Below, in pieces: positions 1 to 9,772 of a DNA stretch of 64,000 bases. This DNA comes from Halomonas aestuarii (lineage in GTDB: Bacteria; Pseudomonadota; Gammaproteobacteria; Pseudomonadales; Halomonadaceae). Position 1 is the first letter of the stretch; each line of letters begins with the position of its first letter. The stretch spans positions 2,666,001 to 2,730,000 of the forward strand of contig NZ_CP018139.1 in NCBI RefSeq assembly GCF_001886615.1. The letters run 5' to 3'. A model generated the notes under the pieces. That model searched no databases, was not told the origin of the DNA, and saw only the letters and a list, made by a program, of their open reading frames with translations. Both the position numbers and the translations under genes were made by a program.

Positions 1-227
1 TCGATGTCGGCGCCAAGCGCGAGATCTACCTGCTGATCAACCGGCTCAAGCGCGAGGGCAAGTGCGTCCTGCTGATCTCCTCCGAGATGCCGGAGCTGAT
101 CGGCCTGTCCGACCGCATCCTCGTGCTGGCCAACGGGCACGTCAGCGGCGAGTTCCAGCGTGACGACGCTACCCAGGAAAAGATCATGACCGCGGCGGCC
201 CACGTCGCCACGCCGATGGAGACCTGA
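1..227 (+). CDS. rbsA: Ribose ABC transporter ATPase, C-terminal fragment (RbsA-like)
   Basis: This is the last 75 codons of a sugar-importer ATPase, read from base 3 and cut off by the window edge. The visible protein begins with [16 protein letters not shown] and continues through [20 protein letters not shown]. That matches the end of the second ATPase domain of RbsA/MglA-type double ATPases, including the region after Walker B and the switch histidine area. It stops 4 nt before the permease gene, so the two are clearly cotranscribed. The ribose assignment rests on the downstream binding protein, not on this fragment. Confidence 0.9.
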   Translation, partial: DVGAKREIYLLINRLKREGKCVLLISSEMPELIGLSDRILVLANGHVSGEFQRDDATQEKIMTAAAHVATPMET

Positions 228-231
228 CACC

Positions 232-1197
<966 letters not shown>

Positions 1198-1247
1198 GCT
1201 CGCCCCGAGCCCGGACATCCACAACAAGACCTCAGGAGCCTTGCCAC

Positions 1248-2135
1248 ATGAAAAAGCTGATCCTGGCCACCGCCGTGGCTGCCGGAGTGGGCCTCGGAAC
1301 GGCCCAGAGCGCCATGGCCGACCGTATCGCCCTGGTCATCTCGACGCTCAACAACCCCTTCTTCGTGACCCTCCAGGAAGGGGCCCAGTCCCAGGCGGAG
1401 GAGCTCGGCCACGAGCTGATCGTCCTCGATTCGGGCAACGACGCCGCGCGCGAGCTCTCCAACGTCGAGGATGCCTTGGCGCGTGACATCGACGTGCTGC
1501 TGATCAACCCCACCGACTCCGATGCCGTCGCCTCGAGCGTTCGCACCGCCAACGCCCAGGACGTGCCGGTCATCACCCTGGATCGCAGCGCCAACGGCGG
1601 CAGCGTGGTCTCCCACATCGCCTCCGACAACGTCGCGGGCGGCCAGCTGGCCGGCGAGTTCATCATCGAGCGGCTCGGCGGCGAGGGCCAGGTCGTGCAG
1701 CTCGAGGGCGTGCCCGGGGCCTCGGCCACGCGCAACCGCGGGGAAGGCTTCATGACCGCCATCGAGGCCGCCGACGGCATCGAGCTGGTGGCCACCCAGC
1801 CGGCCAACTTCAACCGCAGCGAGGGCCTCAACGTCATGGAGAACCTGCTGCAGGCCCACCAGGGCATCGACGCGGTGTTCGCCCAGAACGACGAGATGGC
1901 CCTCGGCGCCCAGCGCGCGCTGCAGGCGAGCGGCCTGGAGGATGTCGTCCTGGTCGGCTTCGACGGCACCGATGACGGCATCCAGGCCGTCAACGACGGC
2001 AAGATGGCCGCCACCATCGCCCAGCAGCCGGCGCGCATCGGCGAGCTCGGCGTGATCACCGCCGACCGCGTGATCAAGGGCGAGAGCGTGGACGAGAACG
2101 TCCCGGTTCCCCTCCAGCTGGTGACTCAGGAGTAA
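1248..2135 (+). CDS. rbsB: Ribose-binding periplasmic protein RbsB
   Basis: A 295-residue periplasmic binding protein. Residues 1-24 form a Sec signal peptide ([13 protein letters not shown]... ending SAMA), so the mature protein starts [15 protein letters not shown]. Several blocks agree closely with what I recall of E. coli Rbs[46 protein letters not shown] and VVGFDGT-like VLVGFDGT. These include ribose-contact residues of that family (Asn/Phe/Phe after the first strand, Arg and Asp around LDR, Asn and Asp in QNDE and FDGT). A Shine-Dalgarno AGGAG lies at about 1231-1236. It is the third gene of the importer operon. No ribokinase or pyranase gene is in the window. Confidence 0.94.
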   Translation: MKKLILATAVAAGVGLGTAQSAMADRIALVISTLNNPFFVTLQEGAQSQAEELGHELIVLDSGNDAARELSNVEDALARDIDVLLINPTDSDAVASSVRTANAQDVPVITLDRSANGGSVVSHIASDNVAGGQLAGEFIIERLGGEGQVVQLEGVPGASATRNRGEGFMTAIEAADGIELVATQPANFNRSEGLNVMENLLQAHQGIDAVFAQNDEMALGAQRALQASGLEDVVLVGFDGTDDGIQAVNDGKMAATIAQQPARIGELGVITADRVIKGESVDENVPVPLQLVTQE

Positions 2136-2148
2136 TCCCCACAGGGCC

Positions 2149-3192
2149 ATGATTCGCCTCAAGGACGTCGCCAGGCAATCGGGCGTCTCGGTCACCACCG
2201 TGTCGCACGTGGTCAACGGCACGCGGCGCGTTGCCCCCGATACCGAGGATCGGGTGCGGCGCGCCATCGCCGAGCTGGGCTACCGCCCCGACAGCATCGC
2301 CCGGGCCCTGAAGTCGAACCGCAGCCGCACGATCGGGATGATCGTGACGGCCGCCAACAACCCCTTCTTCGCCGAGGTCATCCGCGGTGTCGAGGACAAC
2401 TGCTTCGCCCAGGGCTACAGCCTGATGCTGTGCAACACCGGCGATACGGACACCCGGCAGCTGACCTACCTGCAGGCCCTGCGCGACAAGCGCGTCGACG
2501 GCCTGATCGTGATGACCGCCCACAGCGGTCCCGACTTCCTTCAGGCGCTGGCCCGCCAGCCCCTGCCGACCGTGCTGATGGATGCCGCCCCGCCCGGCGG
2601 CGACGACATCGCCGTGGTCAACGACGATTCGTGCCTGGGCGCCCGCCTGGCCATCGACCACCTGCTGGAACGCGGGCTCGAGGACATCGCCCTGCTGACC
2701 GGGCCGGTGTCCCACCCCCGGTCGGCGGAGCGCCTGGCCGGCGCCCTGGCCGCGCTCGAGGCCGCCGGCCTCCGGCCGCCCGCGTCGCGCATCGTCGCCA
2801 CCAACCTGCTCGCCGACGGCGGCTACGACGCCATGCGGCAGCTGCTCGAGCGGCGTCCCACCCCGCAGGCGATTTTCGCCTTCAACGACCTGGTCGCCAT
2901 CGGCGCCATGCGCGCGGCCCGCGAACAGGGCCTCACGCTGCCCGATGACCTCTCCGTGGTGGGCTACGACGATATCGAGCTGGGCCGCTATCTCAGCCCG
3001 GCCCTGACCACCGTGCAGCAGCCCATCTACGAGATCGGCGCCATGGCGAGCGCCCAGCTCATCGAGCGCCTGGAGCATCGCCGGCCCCTGCAGCGGCTCC
3101 TGGAGCTTGCCCCCCGCCTGGTGGTGCGAGAGTCGGTGCGAGAGTCGGTGAGAGATCCGGTGCGCGCGTCCGTCAGGGGCGCTGCCGACTGA
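2149..3192 (+). CDS. rbsR: LacI-family transcriptional regulator, RbsR-like
   Basis: A 347-residue LacI/GalR repressor. The N-terminal helix-turn-helix is LKDVARQSGVSVTTVSHVVNG (about residues 4-24), and the hinge is ALKSNRSRTIGMIV. The periplasmic-binding-like effector domain follows, with FAFNDLVAIGAMRAA and DLSVVGYDDIELGRYLSPALTTV. It lies 13 nt after rbsB, so it probably belongs to the same operon and represses it until ribose is present; the operator must lie upstream of the window. The extreme C-terminus is unusual: it ends in a VRES-VRES-VRDP-VRAS-VRGA series encoded by 12-nt tandem repeats, and the final 20 nt overlap the convergent neighbour. Confidence 0.9.
   Translation: MIRLKDVARQSGVSVTTVSHVVNGTRRVAPDTEDRVRRAIAELGYRPDSIARALKSNRSRTIGMIVTAANNPFFAEVIRGVEDNCFAQGYSLMLCNTGDTDTRQLTYLQALRDKRVDGLIVMTAHSGPDFLQALARQPLPTVLMDAAPPGGDDIAVVNDDSCLGARLAIDHLLERGLEDIALLTGPVSHPRSAERLAGALAALEAAGLRPPASRIVATNLLADGGYDAMRQLLERRPTPQAIFAFNDLVAIGAMRAAREQGLTLPDDLSVVGYDDIELGRYLSPALTTVQQPIYEIGAMASAQLIERLEHRRPLQRLLELAPRLVVRESVRESVRDPVRASVRGAAD
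3127..3177 (+). repeat. 12-bp tandem repeat at the 3' end of rbsR
   Basis: The unit GTGCGAGAGTCG occurs twice exactly and is followed by two or three degraded copies (GTGAGAGATCCG, GTGCGCGCGTCC, GTCAGGGGC...). It encodes a V-R-x-x series that extends the regulator past the usual LacI-family end. Confidence 0.75.
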
Positions 3193-3928
3193 GGCCCCGC
3201 CGCCGCAGGCGCTCCACCAGCGCGTCCATCCGCGAGACATGGCTGCCGTGCCAGAACAGCTGGCCGCAGTCCTGGCACTCGAGGAACGCCTCCACGTAGC
3301 GCCGCGTCAGCGGCTCGAGGCGGTGGGCCACAGCCGCCTTCTCGACCCTCGCCAGCCGGCCGTTGCAGCGCGTACAGCGGGTGAAGGGGGCAAAGGCCGG
3401 GTAGAGGTCGAACTCGTCGCAGACCTCCTCGACCTGCCGCCAGGGATCCTCGTGTCGCACGAGGTGGGCGAGTTGGATGCGCTTTCGCTTCAGCAGGGGG
3501 CGGTCGCGGGTCAGCACCACGCGATCCTCCTGCTCGGCGATGGCGGCCAGCTCGGCATCGCCGATGTCGTTGCGGTAGCGGCAGTCGAAGCCGAGCAGGC
3601 GCAGGTAGCGGGCCAGCCGGCCCAGGTGGGCATCCAGCACGAAGCGCGGGCACGCCGGGGGAACAGGGCGCAGGTGACGCGCCTCCCGGGGGGCGATGGG
3701 CCAGGGGTAGACGTCGACTCGCTCGCCGCCGGCCAGGATGTGCTCGAAGCCCACCGAGAGGCCATCGACCAGGATGGCGTCGACTTCGGTGTGGGGCACG
3801 CCCAGCGACTCGATCACGTCCTTGATGGCGGCCCGTCGCGACACCTCATGGGCGAGCGCCCTGCCGCGCCGGGGCGGCGGCAGGAGGTCGTTCAACCGGT
3901 CATGGAAACGGATCTCGGCGGCGGCCAT
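3173..3928 (-). CDS. Mut7-C RNase / ubiquitin-like domain protein
   Basis: A 251-residue protein with two recognisable parts. Residues about 1-85 look like the Mut7-C ubiquitin-fold domain (IRFHDRLNDLLPPPRRG...VDAILVDGLSVGFEHILAGGERVDVYP). The rest is the Mut7-C PIN-like RNase domain: FVLDAHLGRLARYLRLLGFD, then DAELAAIAEQEDRVVLTRDRPLL, then a zinc ribbon with CTRCNGRL and CQDCGQLFWHGSH. The conserved Asp residues after strands 1 and 4 (LDAHLG, LTRDRPL) fit a metal-dependent nuclease site. The cellular substrate of bacterial members is not established. It is convergent with rbsR, overlapping it by 20 nt. Confidence 0.85.
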   Translation of the reverse strand: MAAAEIRFHDRLNDLLPPPRRGRALAHEVSRRAAIKDVIESLGVPHTEVDAILVDGLSVGFEHILAGGERVDVYPWPIAPREARHLRPVPPACPRFVLDAHLGRLARYLRLLGFDCRYRNDIGDAELAAIAEQEDRVVLTRDRPLLKRKRIQLAHLVRHEDPWRQVEEVCDEFDLYPAFAPFTRCTRCNGRLARVEKAAVAHRLEPLTRRYVEAFLECQDCGQLFWHGSHVSRMDALVERLRRRGLSRQRP

Positions 3929-3969
3929 GGCGTCTCCTGACCGCGGGGCCTGTCCCTGCTCATTCTAGG

Positions 3970-4872
3970 CTACACGTCTGAGCTACACGTCCGGGCCACC
4001 TGCCGGCGGCTCAGCCGGATCATGCGGGTGGCGATGGCGGTGCCCGCCAGGGTGATCGCCATGCCGGCCAGGATCTGCAGGCTGAGCCGCTCGTCGAGCA
4101 GCAGGTGGCCCCACAGCAGGGCGCTGACCGGCACCAGGAAGGTGACGGTGGAGGTCGCCGTGGCGCCGGCGCTGGCGATCAGGCCGAAGTAGAGCAGGAA
4201 GGCCAGCGCGGTGCTGAGCACCGCCAGCGCCAGGCCGTTGCCCCAGGCCAGGCCGCTGATCGGCGCCTCGGGCCACAGCACCAGGCCCGGCACCAGCAGG
4301 ATCAGCGCCGAGGCGGCAGTGCTGCCCGCGGCCAGCACCCGCACTGGCAGGTGCGAGAGGTGCCTCCTGGTGTAGTTGCCGGCCACGCCGTAGCAGAAGG
4401 TCGCCCCCAGCACGGCGAGGATGAACCAGCCGTCGCCGCCCAGCGCGAAGTCCAGCCGGTCGGCCGAGAGCACGTAGACCCCGAACAGCGCCATGGCCAG
4501 TCCCAGGTACTGCCGGCGCTGCACCGGGGTGGCGAAGAACAGCGCCCCGAGCAGCGCCGTGAAGATCGGCGTGGAGGCGTTGATCAGGGAGGTGAAGCCC
4601 GCCTCCAGGCGGGTGGTGGCCAGCGCCAGCAGCGAGAAGGGCAGCACATGGTTGATCAGTCCCAGCAGCAGCAGCCGGCCCGCGTGCTCCCGCACCAGGC
4701 GGAGGTAGCGCACGCTGAGCAGCAGCGGCACCAGCAGCAGGGCCCCGACGCCCATGCGCAGCAGGATCAGCGGCACGGGCCCGAACTCGGGCACTGCCAC
4801 CCGCATGAAGATGAACGACATCCCCCACAGGGTGGAGAGCAGGATCAGGCGCAGGGTGTCGGCCGCTGACAT
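3970..4872 (-). CDS. EamA/DMT-superfamily transporter
   Basis: A polytopic protein of 300 residues with about ten membrane helices arranged as two EamA repeats. It starts MSAADTLRLILLSTLWGMSFIFMRVAVPEF and has the typical second-helix sequence of drug/metabolite transporters (FTSLINASTPIFTALLGALFF). The start at 4872 is chosen because an AAGGA ribosome site sits six bases before that ATG. The longer open frame up to 4947 would add 25 non-membrane residues with no ribosome site. Such proteins usually export amino acids or small metabolites; nothing here fixes the substrate. The gene stands alone, divergent from the ZIP transporter gene. Confidence 0.88.
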   Translation of the reverse strand: MSAADTLRLILLSTLWGMSFIFMRVAVPEFGPVPLILLRMGVGALLLVPLLLSVRYLRLVREHAGRLLLLGLINHVLPFSLLALATTRLEAGFTSLINASTPIFTALLGALFFATPVQRRQYLGLAMALFGVYVLSADRLDFALGGDGWFILAVLGATFCYGVAGNYTRRHLSHLPVRVLAAGSTAASALILLVPGLVLWPEAPISGLAWGNGLALAVLSTALAFLLYFGLIASAGATATSTVTFLVPVSALLWGHLLLDERLSLQILAGMAITLAGTAIATRMIRLSRRQVARTCSSDV

Positions 4873-5227
4873 TCGATATCCTTGAAGTGAAGGGCAATGG
4901 GCGCAAACAAGATCATGAAAACAGAAGGTTACGGTGATTGCAGGCAAAGAGGAAGTGGCCCTGGCCGAGGCCGCTCATCGACCGCCCGGGCGAGGGACCC
5001 GCGCCAGGAGTTCCTCGGTACACCGTGGGGCAGGCGTGACACCTGCGTCATCGCACCCCGTGTTCAGGACCCTGGCCGGGGCGTAACATGGCCCGCCTCA
5101 TGGAACCGATTTTCGGAACATCCCCTCGCCGGGTCGATGCCGGGTGCGCACCAGGCGGTGCTCGCGCGATGACACCGCGCGGCCCGATGAGCCGGTACAC
5201 CCCCTCTCGGCGACCGGAGCGGGAAGA
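4873..5227. other. Intergenic region between divergent transporter genes
   Basis: These 355 bases separate the EamA gene from the ZIP gene. The promoters of both must lie here, but I could not pick convincing -35/-10 pairs. Short open frames exist on both strands without ribosome sites or recognisable products. No tRNA, repeat or terminator is apparent. Confidence 0.5.
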
Positions 5228-6043
5228 GTGATCGACCTTATTCAACAATTTGATCCTGTCACCCAGGCGTTGATCGCCACACTCTTCACCTGGGGTGTCA
5301 CTGCGGCAGGCGCGGCGCTGGTGTTTTTCACGAGTACCGTGAATCAAAGGTTCATGGATTCAATGCTTGGCTTTGCCGCGGGTGTGATGATTGCCGCCAG
5401 TTTCTGGTCGCTTCTCGCCCCCGGTATTCAAATGGCTGAACGGTTGGGGCAAATCCCCTGGCTGACCGCCGTCATAGGCTTCATGGGAGGCGGGATCTTC
5501 ATGCGGGTGACGGACAGGTTCCTGCCACACCTTCATCCCGGGCTCAGCATGGATAAACGTGAAGGGGTAAAGACGAGATGGCAACGCAGCACCCTGCTGG
5601 TACTGGCCATTACCCTGCACAATATTCCTGAGGGTCTCGCCGTAGGTGTTGCCTTCGGAGCGGTGGCGGCGGATCTTCCCTCCGCCACGATCGGGGGGGC
5701 CATGGCGTTGGCCATCGGTATCGGGATTCAGAACTTCCCCGAAGGCACGGCGGTGGCCATGCCCTTGAGAAGAGAAGGCATGAGCAAGCGGAAAAGTTTC
5801 TTCATGGGGCAGGCGTCCGGCATCGTCGAGCCGATCGCTGGGGTTATCGGAGCCCTGTTTGTATTGAAGATGCAGGGTATCCTGCCCTATGCACTGTGTT
5901 TTGCCGCCGGCGCCATGATCTTCGTCGTGGTGGAAGAACTCATCCCGGAATCCCAGGGCAGATATGAGAATATCGATCTGGTAACCATGGCTACCATGGC
6001 CGGTTTCTCGGTCATGATGATACTGGATGTGTCCTTGGGATAA
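5228..6043 (+). CDS. ZIP-family metal transporter (GufA/ZupT-like)
   Basis: Encodes about 271 residues from a GTG at 5228, which has a GGAG ribosome site nine bases upstream. The frame could be extended upstream to 5144, but that part reads as Arg/Pro-rich non-membrane sequence. It has eight or so membrane helices. The metal-binding signature of ZIP transporters is clear: [14 protein letters not shown] starting near residue 131 (helix 4) and [13 protein letters not shown] near residue 169 (helix 5), with EP..G and EEL.PE motifs further on. ZIP proteins move zinc or other divalent metals into the cytoplasm. Codon use is somewhat less GC-biased than in flanking genes. Confidence 0.9.
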   Translation: MIDLIQQFDPVTQALIATLFTWGVTAAGAALVFFTSTVNQRFMDSMLGFAAGVMIAASFWSLLAPGIQMAERLGQIPWLTAVIGFMGGGIFMRVTDRFLPHLHPGLSMDKREGVKTRWQRSTLLVLAITLHNIPEGLAVGVAFGAVAADLPSATIGGAMALAIGIGIQNFPEGTAVAMPLRREGMSKRKSFFMGQASGIVEPIAGVIGALFVLKMQGILPYALCFAAGAMIFVVVEELIPESQGRYENIDLVTMATMAGFSVMMILDVSLG

Positions 6044-6246
6044 TGTGTATTGCGGTGACGAACCCTTCAGCCAGCGGGTAGTCTTAAAGAGAGTGGAATC
6101 CAGCCGGCAAGGCTTTAGCCAACTCCCTTATATCTACAAGTATTCTTAGTCATCTGACTACTGCCCGGTTCAATGCGGACCGGGTCGATGGATGTTGTAC
6201 CCCTTGCTGGTAAACTTGCCTCACGCGTGAGGCTTACGGAGAGACG

Positions 6247-6597
6247 ATGGAAACAGAGCTGAGTGAATTCGAACAGGTGATGCGCCGCGAGATCGAGGAC
6301 TTCATGGGCCCCGACAAGGGTGGCGCGACGCGCAGCCCCAAGCGCAGTTCTCCGAGGGCCGCCGCCCCCTCCGCCGCACCGGCCCCCAGGGCGGAGCGCA
6401 GCAAGGCCGCCGGCGCGCCGAAGGCCGGCCTTCGGGTCAGGCTGGCGGTTCGCACCAAGCCGCTGGAGATGGATTCCGTGTTCGAGCACGTTTCCTCCAG
6501 CATCTCGAAGGTCGAGGCCCAGCTCGAGGCCGAGAAGGCCGCCAGGGAAGCGGGCTACCCGATCATCGGCTACGTGATCGACACCGAGCGACTGTAA
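6247..6597 (+). CDS. Hypothetical protein
   Basis: A 116-residue soluble protein that I do not recognise. It opens with an acidic stretch (METELSEFEQVMRREIEDFMGPDKGG). Residues about 28-60 are a basic low-complexity linker rich in Ala, Pro, Ser and Lys/Arg. The rest is a more ordered segment (RLAVRTKPLEMDSVFEHVSSSISKVEAQLEAEKAAREAGYPIIGYVIDTERL) likely to form a helix. The ribosome site GGAGA lies just before the ATG. The strong third-position GC bias of this frame supports real coding. There is no operon partner. Confidence 0.6.
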   Translation: METELSEFEQVMRREIEDFMGPDKGGATRSPKRSSPRAAAPSAAPAPRAERSKAAGAPKAGLRVRLAVRTKPLEMDSVFEHVSSSISKVEAQLEAEKAAREAGYPIIGYVIDTERL

Positions 6598-6700
6598 GGC
6601 CCCCCGCCAAGCGCAAGACGATCCGACCAACGCGGCATGGTGGATGCAGGCCCGTGTGCCGCTATCCTGTGGGCTCCCGCCTCCAACCCCTGCGAGGAAC

Positions 6701-6916
6701 ATGGCGATGACGGAGATCGTGAAGGAATCGACCCTGACCTGCCCGGCATGCGGCCATCGCAAGACCGAGACGATGCCCACCGATGCCTGCCAGTATTTCT
6801 ACGAGTGCGAGCAGTGCCACCGCCTGCTGAAGCCCCAGCCGGGCGACTGCTGCGTCTTCTGCTCCTACGGCGACGTCCCCTGTCCGCCGATCCAGCAGGG
6901 GTCGGGCTGCTGCTGA
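6701..6916 (+). CDS. GDCCVxC domain small zinc-binding-like protein
   Basis: A 71-residue cysteine-rich protein. It has a CPACGH pair near residues 14-19, a second CEQCH pair in the middle, then the diagnostic GDCCVFCSYGDVPCPPIQ segment and a terminal CC. The first four cysteines look like a zinc ribbon. This matches the small GDCCVxC family, some of whose members are selenoproteins; here all positions are ordinary Cys codons. The function is unknown. A GAGGA ribosome site precedes the ATG at 6701; an upstream in-frame ATG at 6644 lacks one. Confidence 0.8.
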   Translation: MAMTEIVKESTLTCPACGHRKTETMPTDACQYFYECEQCHRLLKPQPGDCCVFCSYGDVPCPPIQQGSGCC

Positions 6917-7027
6917 GGTGGCCAGGTCCTGAGCGGAACGTCGCGTTGACGCGTGCACCCGCCGGCACTGTCCCCGGTGGCGGCGAGGCGGCATGATGCG
7001 GGAATCCACCCGCGCGAGGAGTGCCCC

Positions 7028-7873
7028 GTGAAGATCACCCAGCTTGCCATCTACCCCGTGAAGTCGCTGCGCGGCATTTCCCTCGACCGCGCCGAGGTGA
7101 CCGAGCGTGGCCTGGCCCACGACCGCCAGTGGATGGTGGTCGACGACATCGGCCGTTTCGTCACCCAGCGCCAGCTACCCCGCATGGCGCGGATCGCCGT
7201 GCGCCTCAGCGACGAGTCACTGGTGCTGGAGCACCCCGAGGCCTCGCCGCTGCATGTCCCGCTCGGCCGCGAGGACCAGCCCCGGCTGCCGGTCCACGTC
7301 TGGGACGACCAGTGCCAGGCCCTGGACGAGGGCGCCGAGGCGGCCGAGTGGCTCGGCGCCGTGCTGGGAGACTTCAAGGGCAGCGGGCTGCGGCTGGTGC
7401 GCTTCGCCCCCGACCAGCGTCGCGGCGTCGAGACCCAGTTCCTGGCGCCCGGCGAGCAGGCCCACACGGCCTTCGCCGATGGCTACCCCTTCCTGGTGGT
7501 CTCCGAGGCCTCGCTCGCCGAGGTCAACCGGGTGCTTCAGGCCAAGGGGCTCGCCCCGGTGCCCATGACGCGCTTCCGGCCCAGCATCGTGGTGGACGCC
7601 GCCGAGCCCTTCGCCGAGAACGGCTGGGGCGAGCTGGTCCTCCAGGAGGGCGCGGTCCGGCTGGGCCTGCGCAAGCCCTGCCAGCGCTGCAAGATCACCA
7701 CCGTCGACCAGGCGACCGGCCAGATCGCCGTGCCCGGCGAGCCGCTGGGCACCCTGGTGCAGATGAACACCCGCCTGGCCCCCGGCGGCTACTTCGGCCA
7801 GAACGCCATCCTTCTGGCGGGCGCGGGCAGGACGATCGCCGTCGGCGAGCCGGCGGCGTCTACCCCGCGCTGA
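7028..7873 (+). CDS. MOSC domain-containing protein (YcbX-like)
   Basis: Encodes 281 residues from a GTG at 7028 with GAGGAG about eight bases upstream. The N-terminal MOSC_N barrel is recognisable from KITQLAIYPVKSLRGISLDRAEVTERGLAHDRQWMVVD. The C-terminal MOSC domain contains FRPSIVVDAAEPFAENGW and RLGLRKPCQRCKITTVDQATG, whose Cys is the expected molybdenum-cofactor sulfur ligand. Family members such as E. coli YcbX reduce N-hydroxylated bases with a partner reductase. Unlike YcbX, there is no C-terminal 2Fe-2S ferredoxin domain, so a separate electron donor would be needed. It stands alone. Confidence 0.88.
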   Translation: MKITQLAIYPVKSLRGISLDRAEVTERGLAHDRQWMVVDDIGRFVTQRQLPRMARIAVRLSDESLVLEHPEASPLHVPLGREDQPRLPVHVWDDQCQALDEGAEAAEWLGAVLGDFKGSGLRLVRFAPDQRRGVETQFLAPGEQAHTAFADGYPFLVVSEASLAEVNRVLQAKGLAPVPMTRFRPSIVVDAAEPFAENGWGELVLQEGAVRLGLRKPCQRCKITTVDQATGQIAVPGEPLGTLVQMNTRLAPGGYFGQNAILLAGAGRTIAVGEPAASTPR

Positions 7874-8130
7874 CCCGCCGGCGTTTACCCTGCGCTGACC
7901 CGCCGGGCCGCGGCACGTTTCCTGGATCGGGGTCGGACTATACTTCGGAAAAGGGCGGGGGAGCGGGGCGCTGCCCGACGCCGCCCGACGTGCCCCCTCA
8001 CACTCGTACCGGCCCCGGCCCGTTCCTTACCGTGCTCCCGGGTGATCCTCTTCCCTCATGCGCCGTCGCTCCTGTCGTCGTCGTGCCGCAGGGGGCACCA
8101 GAGGATGGTCGACGGCAGAGGAGGTGCGTG

Positions 8131-8934
8131 ATGAACGACGATCAGATGACTCAGGAGATCGAGGCGGCTCGTGCCTACGAGGCGCTCTTCGTGTCCTCGC
8201 TGTTCCGGCAGTGGCCCTCGCGGCTGCTCGACAAGGCGCGGGTCGCGAGCGGGGACCGTGTCCTCGACGTGGCCTGCGGCACGGGGGTGCTCGCCCGCGA
8301 GGCGTTGACCCGGGTCGCGCCCTCCGGCCTGGTGGTCGGCCTGGACGCGATGGCGGGCATGCTCGAGGTGGCGCGCGAGCTCGCGCCGGGGGTCGTCTGG
8401 CGCCAGGGCGACGCGCAGCGGCTGCCCTTCGAGGCAGAGGCGTTCGATGCGGTGCTGAGCCAGTTCGGCCTCATGTTCTTCCCGGACAAGCCGGCGGCGC
8501 TGCGCGAGATGCATCGCGTGTTGGTGCCGTCGGGGCGACTGGCGGTGGCCGTGTTCGACGGCCTGGACCGCAACGCCACCTTCGCTCGCGAAGTGGCCTT
8601 GCTGGAGCGGATCGCAGGGGAGGCCGCGGCCGAGGCGCTGCGGGCCCCCTTCGTCCTCGGCGACGCGGAAGCGTTGGCGCGCATGGCCCGCGAGGCGGGC
8701 ATGGAAGCGGTCGAGGTGACTACCCTGACGGGGACGGCCGACTTCCCTGGCATCGGCGACCTGCTCGAGGCGGACCTGCGCGTCTGGCTGCCGTTCATGG
8801 GGGTGAGCCTCGATGAGGCCACCATCCAGGAAGTGCTCGCCCGGGCCCAGGAGGAACTGGCCGATGTCATCGACCCGCGCGGCCGCGCGGTGTTCGAGGT
8901 ATCGGTTCACCTGCTGATCGGCCGCCGCGGCTGA
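8131..8934 (+). CDS. Class I SAM-dependent methyltransferase (UbiE/Methyltransf_11-like)
   Basis: A 267-residue cytoplasmic methyltransferase. The SAM-binding motif I is VLDVACGTGVLAREAL (residues about 44-59), followed by the acidic end of strand 2 (VVGLDAMAGML) and motif II (AFDAVLSQFGLMFF). A post-motif HRVLVPSGRLAVAVFD completes the Methyltransf_11 pattern. A strong ribosome site (AGAGGAGG) precedes the ATG at 8131. An open frame extends far upstream in the same phase but reads as Arg/Pro-rich shadow sequence overlapping the MOSC gene. The substrate is unknown and there is no informative neighbour. Confidence 0.87.
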   Translation: MNDDQMTQEIEAARAYEALFVSSLFRQWPSRLLDKARVASGDRVLDVACGTGVLAREALTRVAPSGLVVGLDAMAGMLEVARELAPGVVWRQGDAQRLPFEAEAFDAVLSQFGLMFFPDKPAALREMHRVLVPSGRLAVAVFDGLDRNATFAREVALLERIAGEAAAEALRAPFVLGDAEALARMAREAGMEAVEVTTLTGTADFPGIGDLLEADLRVWLPFMGVSLDEATIQEVLARAQEELADVIDPRGRAVFEVSVHLLIGRRG

Positions 8935-8998
8935 GGGCCGGCGTCTGCACGACGCGTCCCCGCTGGAGACTCGAGGAACCGCACGACGGAGGTGACAC

Positions 8999-9772
8999 AT
9001 GCTGGGAGCCATCGCCGGCGACATCATCGGCTCGGTCCACGAGGGGGCGGGCACCAAGACCCGCGACTTTCCCCTGTTCACGCCCGAGAGCACCTTCACC
9101 GACGACACCGTGCTGAGCGTGGCGGTGGCGGAGGTGCTGCTCGAGGGCGGCGACTTCGCCGAGGCCTTCCACGACTACTACCACCGCTACCCGGAGGCCG
9201 GCTTCGGCGGGCATTTCCGCCAGTGGGCGATGAGCGACGACCGTCGCCCCTACCACAGCCTCGCCAACGGCTCGGCCATGCGGGTCAGCCCCGTGGGGTT
9301 CGCCGCCGCCTCCCTGGACGAGGCGCTGACGCTTGCCCGACGCAGCGCCGAGGTCACCCATGACCACCCCGAGGGCATCCGCGGTGCCCAGGCCGTGGCC
9401 GCCGTCATCTTCCTGGCTCGTCAGGGCGCCTCGCGGCTCGAGATCCTCACCGAGATCGAGGAGCTCTTCGATTACGACCTCTCGCCGTGCCTGGAAGACA
9501 TCCGCCCCGGCTACCGCTTCGACGTGACCTGCCGGGGCTCGGTGCCCCAGGCCATCATCGCCTTCCTGGAGGCGGACGGCGTCGAGGAGGCCATCCGCAA
9601 CGCCGTCTCGCTGGGCGGGGATGCCGACACCCTGGCCTGCATGGCGGGCGGCATGGCGGAAGCCTTCCATGGCGGCGTGCCGGCCCCGATCGCCGAGGAG
9701 ACCCTGGCGAGGCTCGACCCCGACCTGCGGGCGGTCGTCGAGGCCTTCCGAGCGCGCCACCGCCTCGACTGA
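8999..9772 (+). CDS. ADP-ribosylglycohydrolase family protein
   Basis: A 257-residue DraG-type hydrolase. It begins MLGAIAGDIIGSVHE, has the metal-binding FTDDTVLS motif at residues 33-40 and the second metal motif GGDADTLACMAGGMAEA near residues 205-220. These are the Asp residues that hold the two magnesium ions in ADP-ribosyl-acceptor hydrolases. It would remove ADP-ribose from proteins or small molecules; a partner transferase such as DraT is not in the window. A GGAGG ribosome site lies a few bases before the ATG at 8999. Confidence 0.92.
   Translation: MLGAIAGDIIGSVHEGAGTKTRDFPLFTPESTFTDDTVLSVAVAEVLLEGGDFAEAFHDYYHRYPEAGFGGHFRQWAMSDDRRPYHSLANGSAMRVSPVGFAAASLDEALTLARRSAEVTHDHPEGIRGAQAVAAVIFLARQGASRLEILTEIEELFDYDLSPCLEDIRPGYRFDVTCRGSVPQAIIAFLEADGVEEAIRNAVSLGGDADTLACMAGGMAEAFHGGVPAPIAEETLARLDPDLRAVVEAFRARHRLD

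Noticed and set aside
6164..6184. CCCGGT/ACCGGG 6-bp inverted repeat after the ZIP gene
   Set aside because: Short stem 120 bases past the stop without a T run; too weak to call a terminator or operator.
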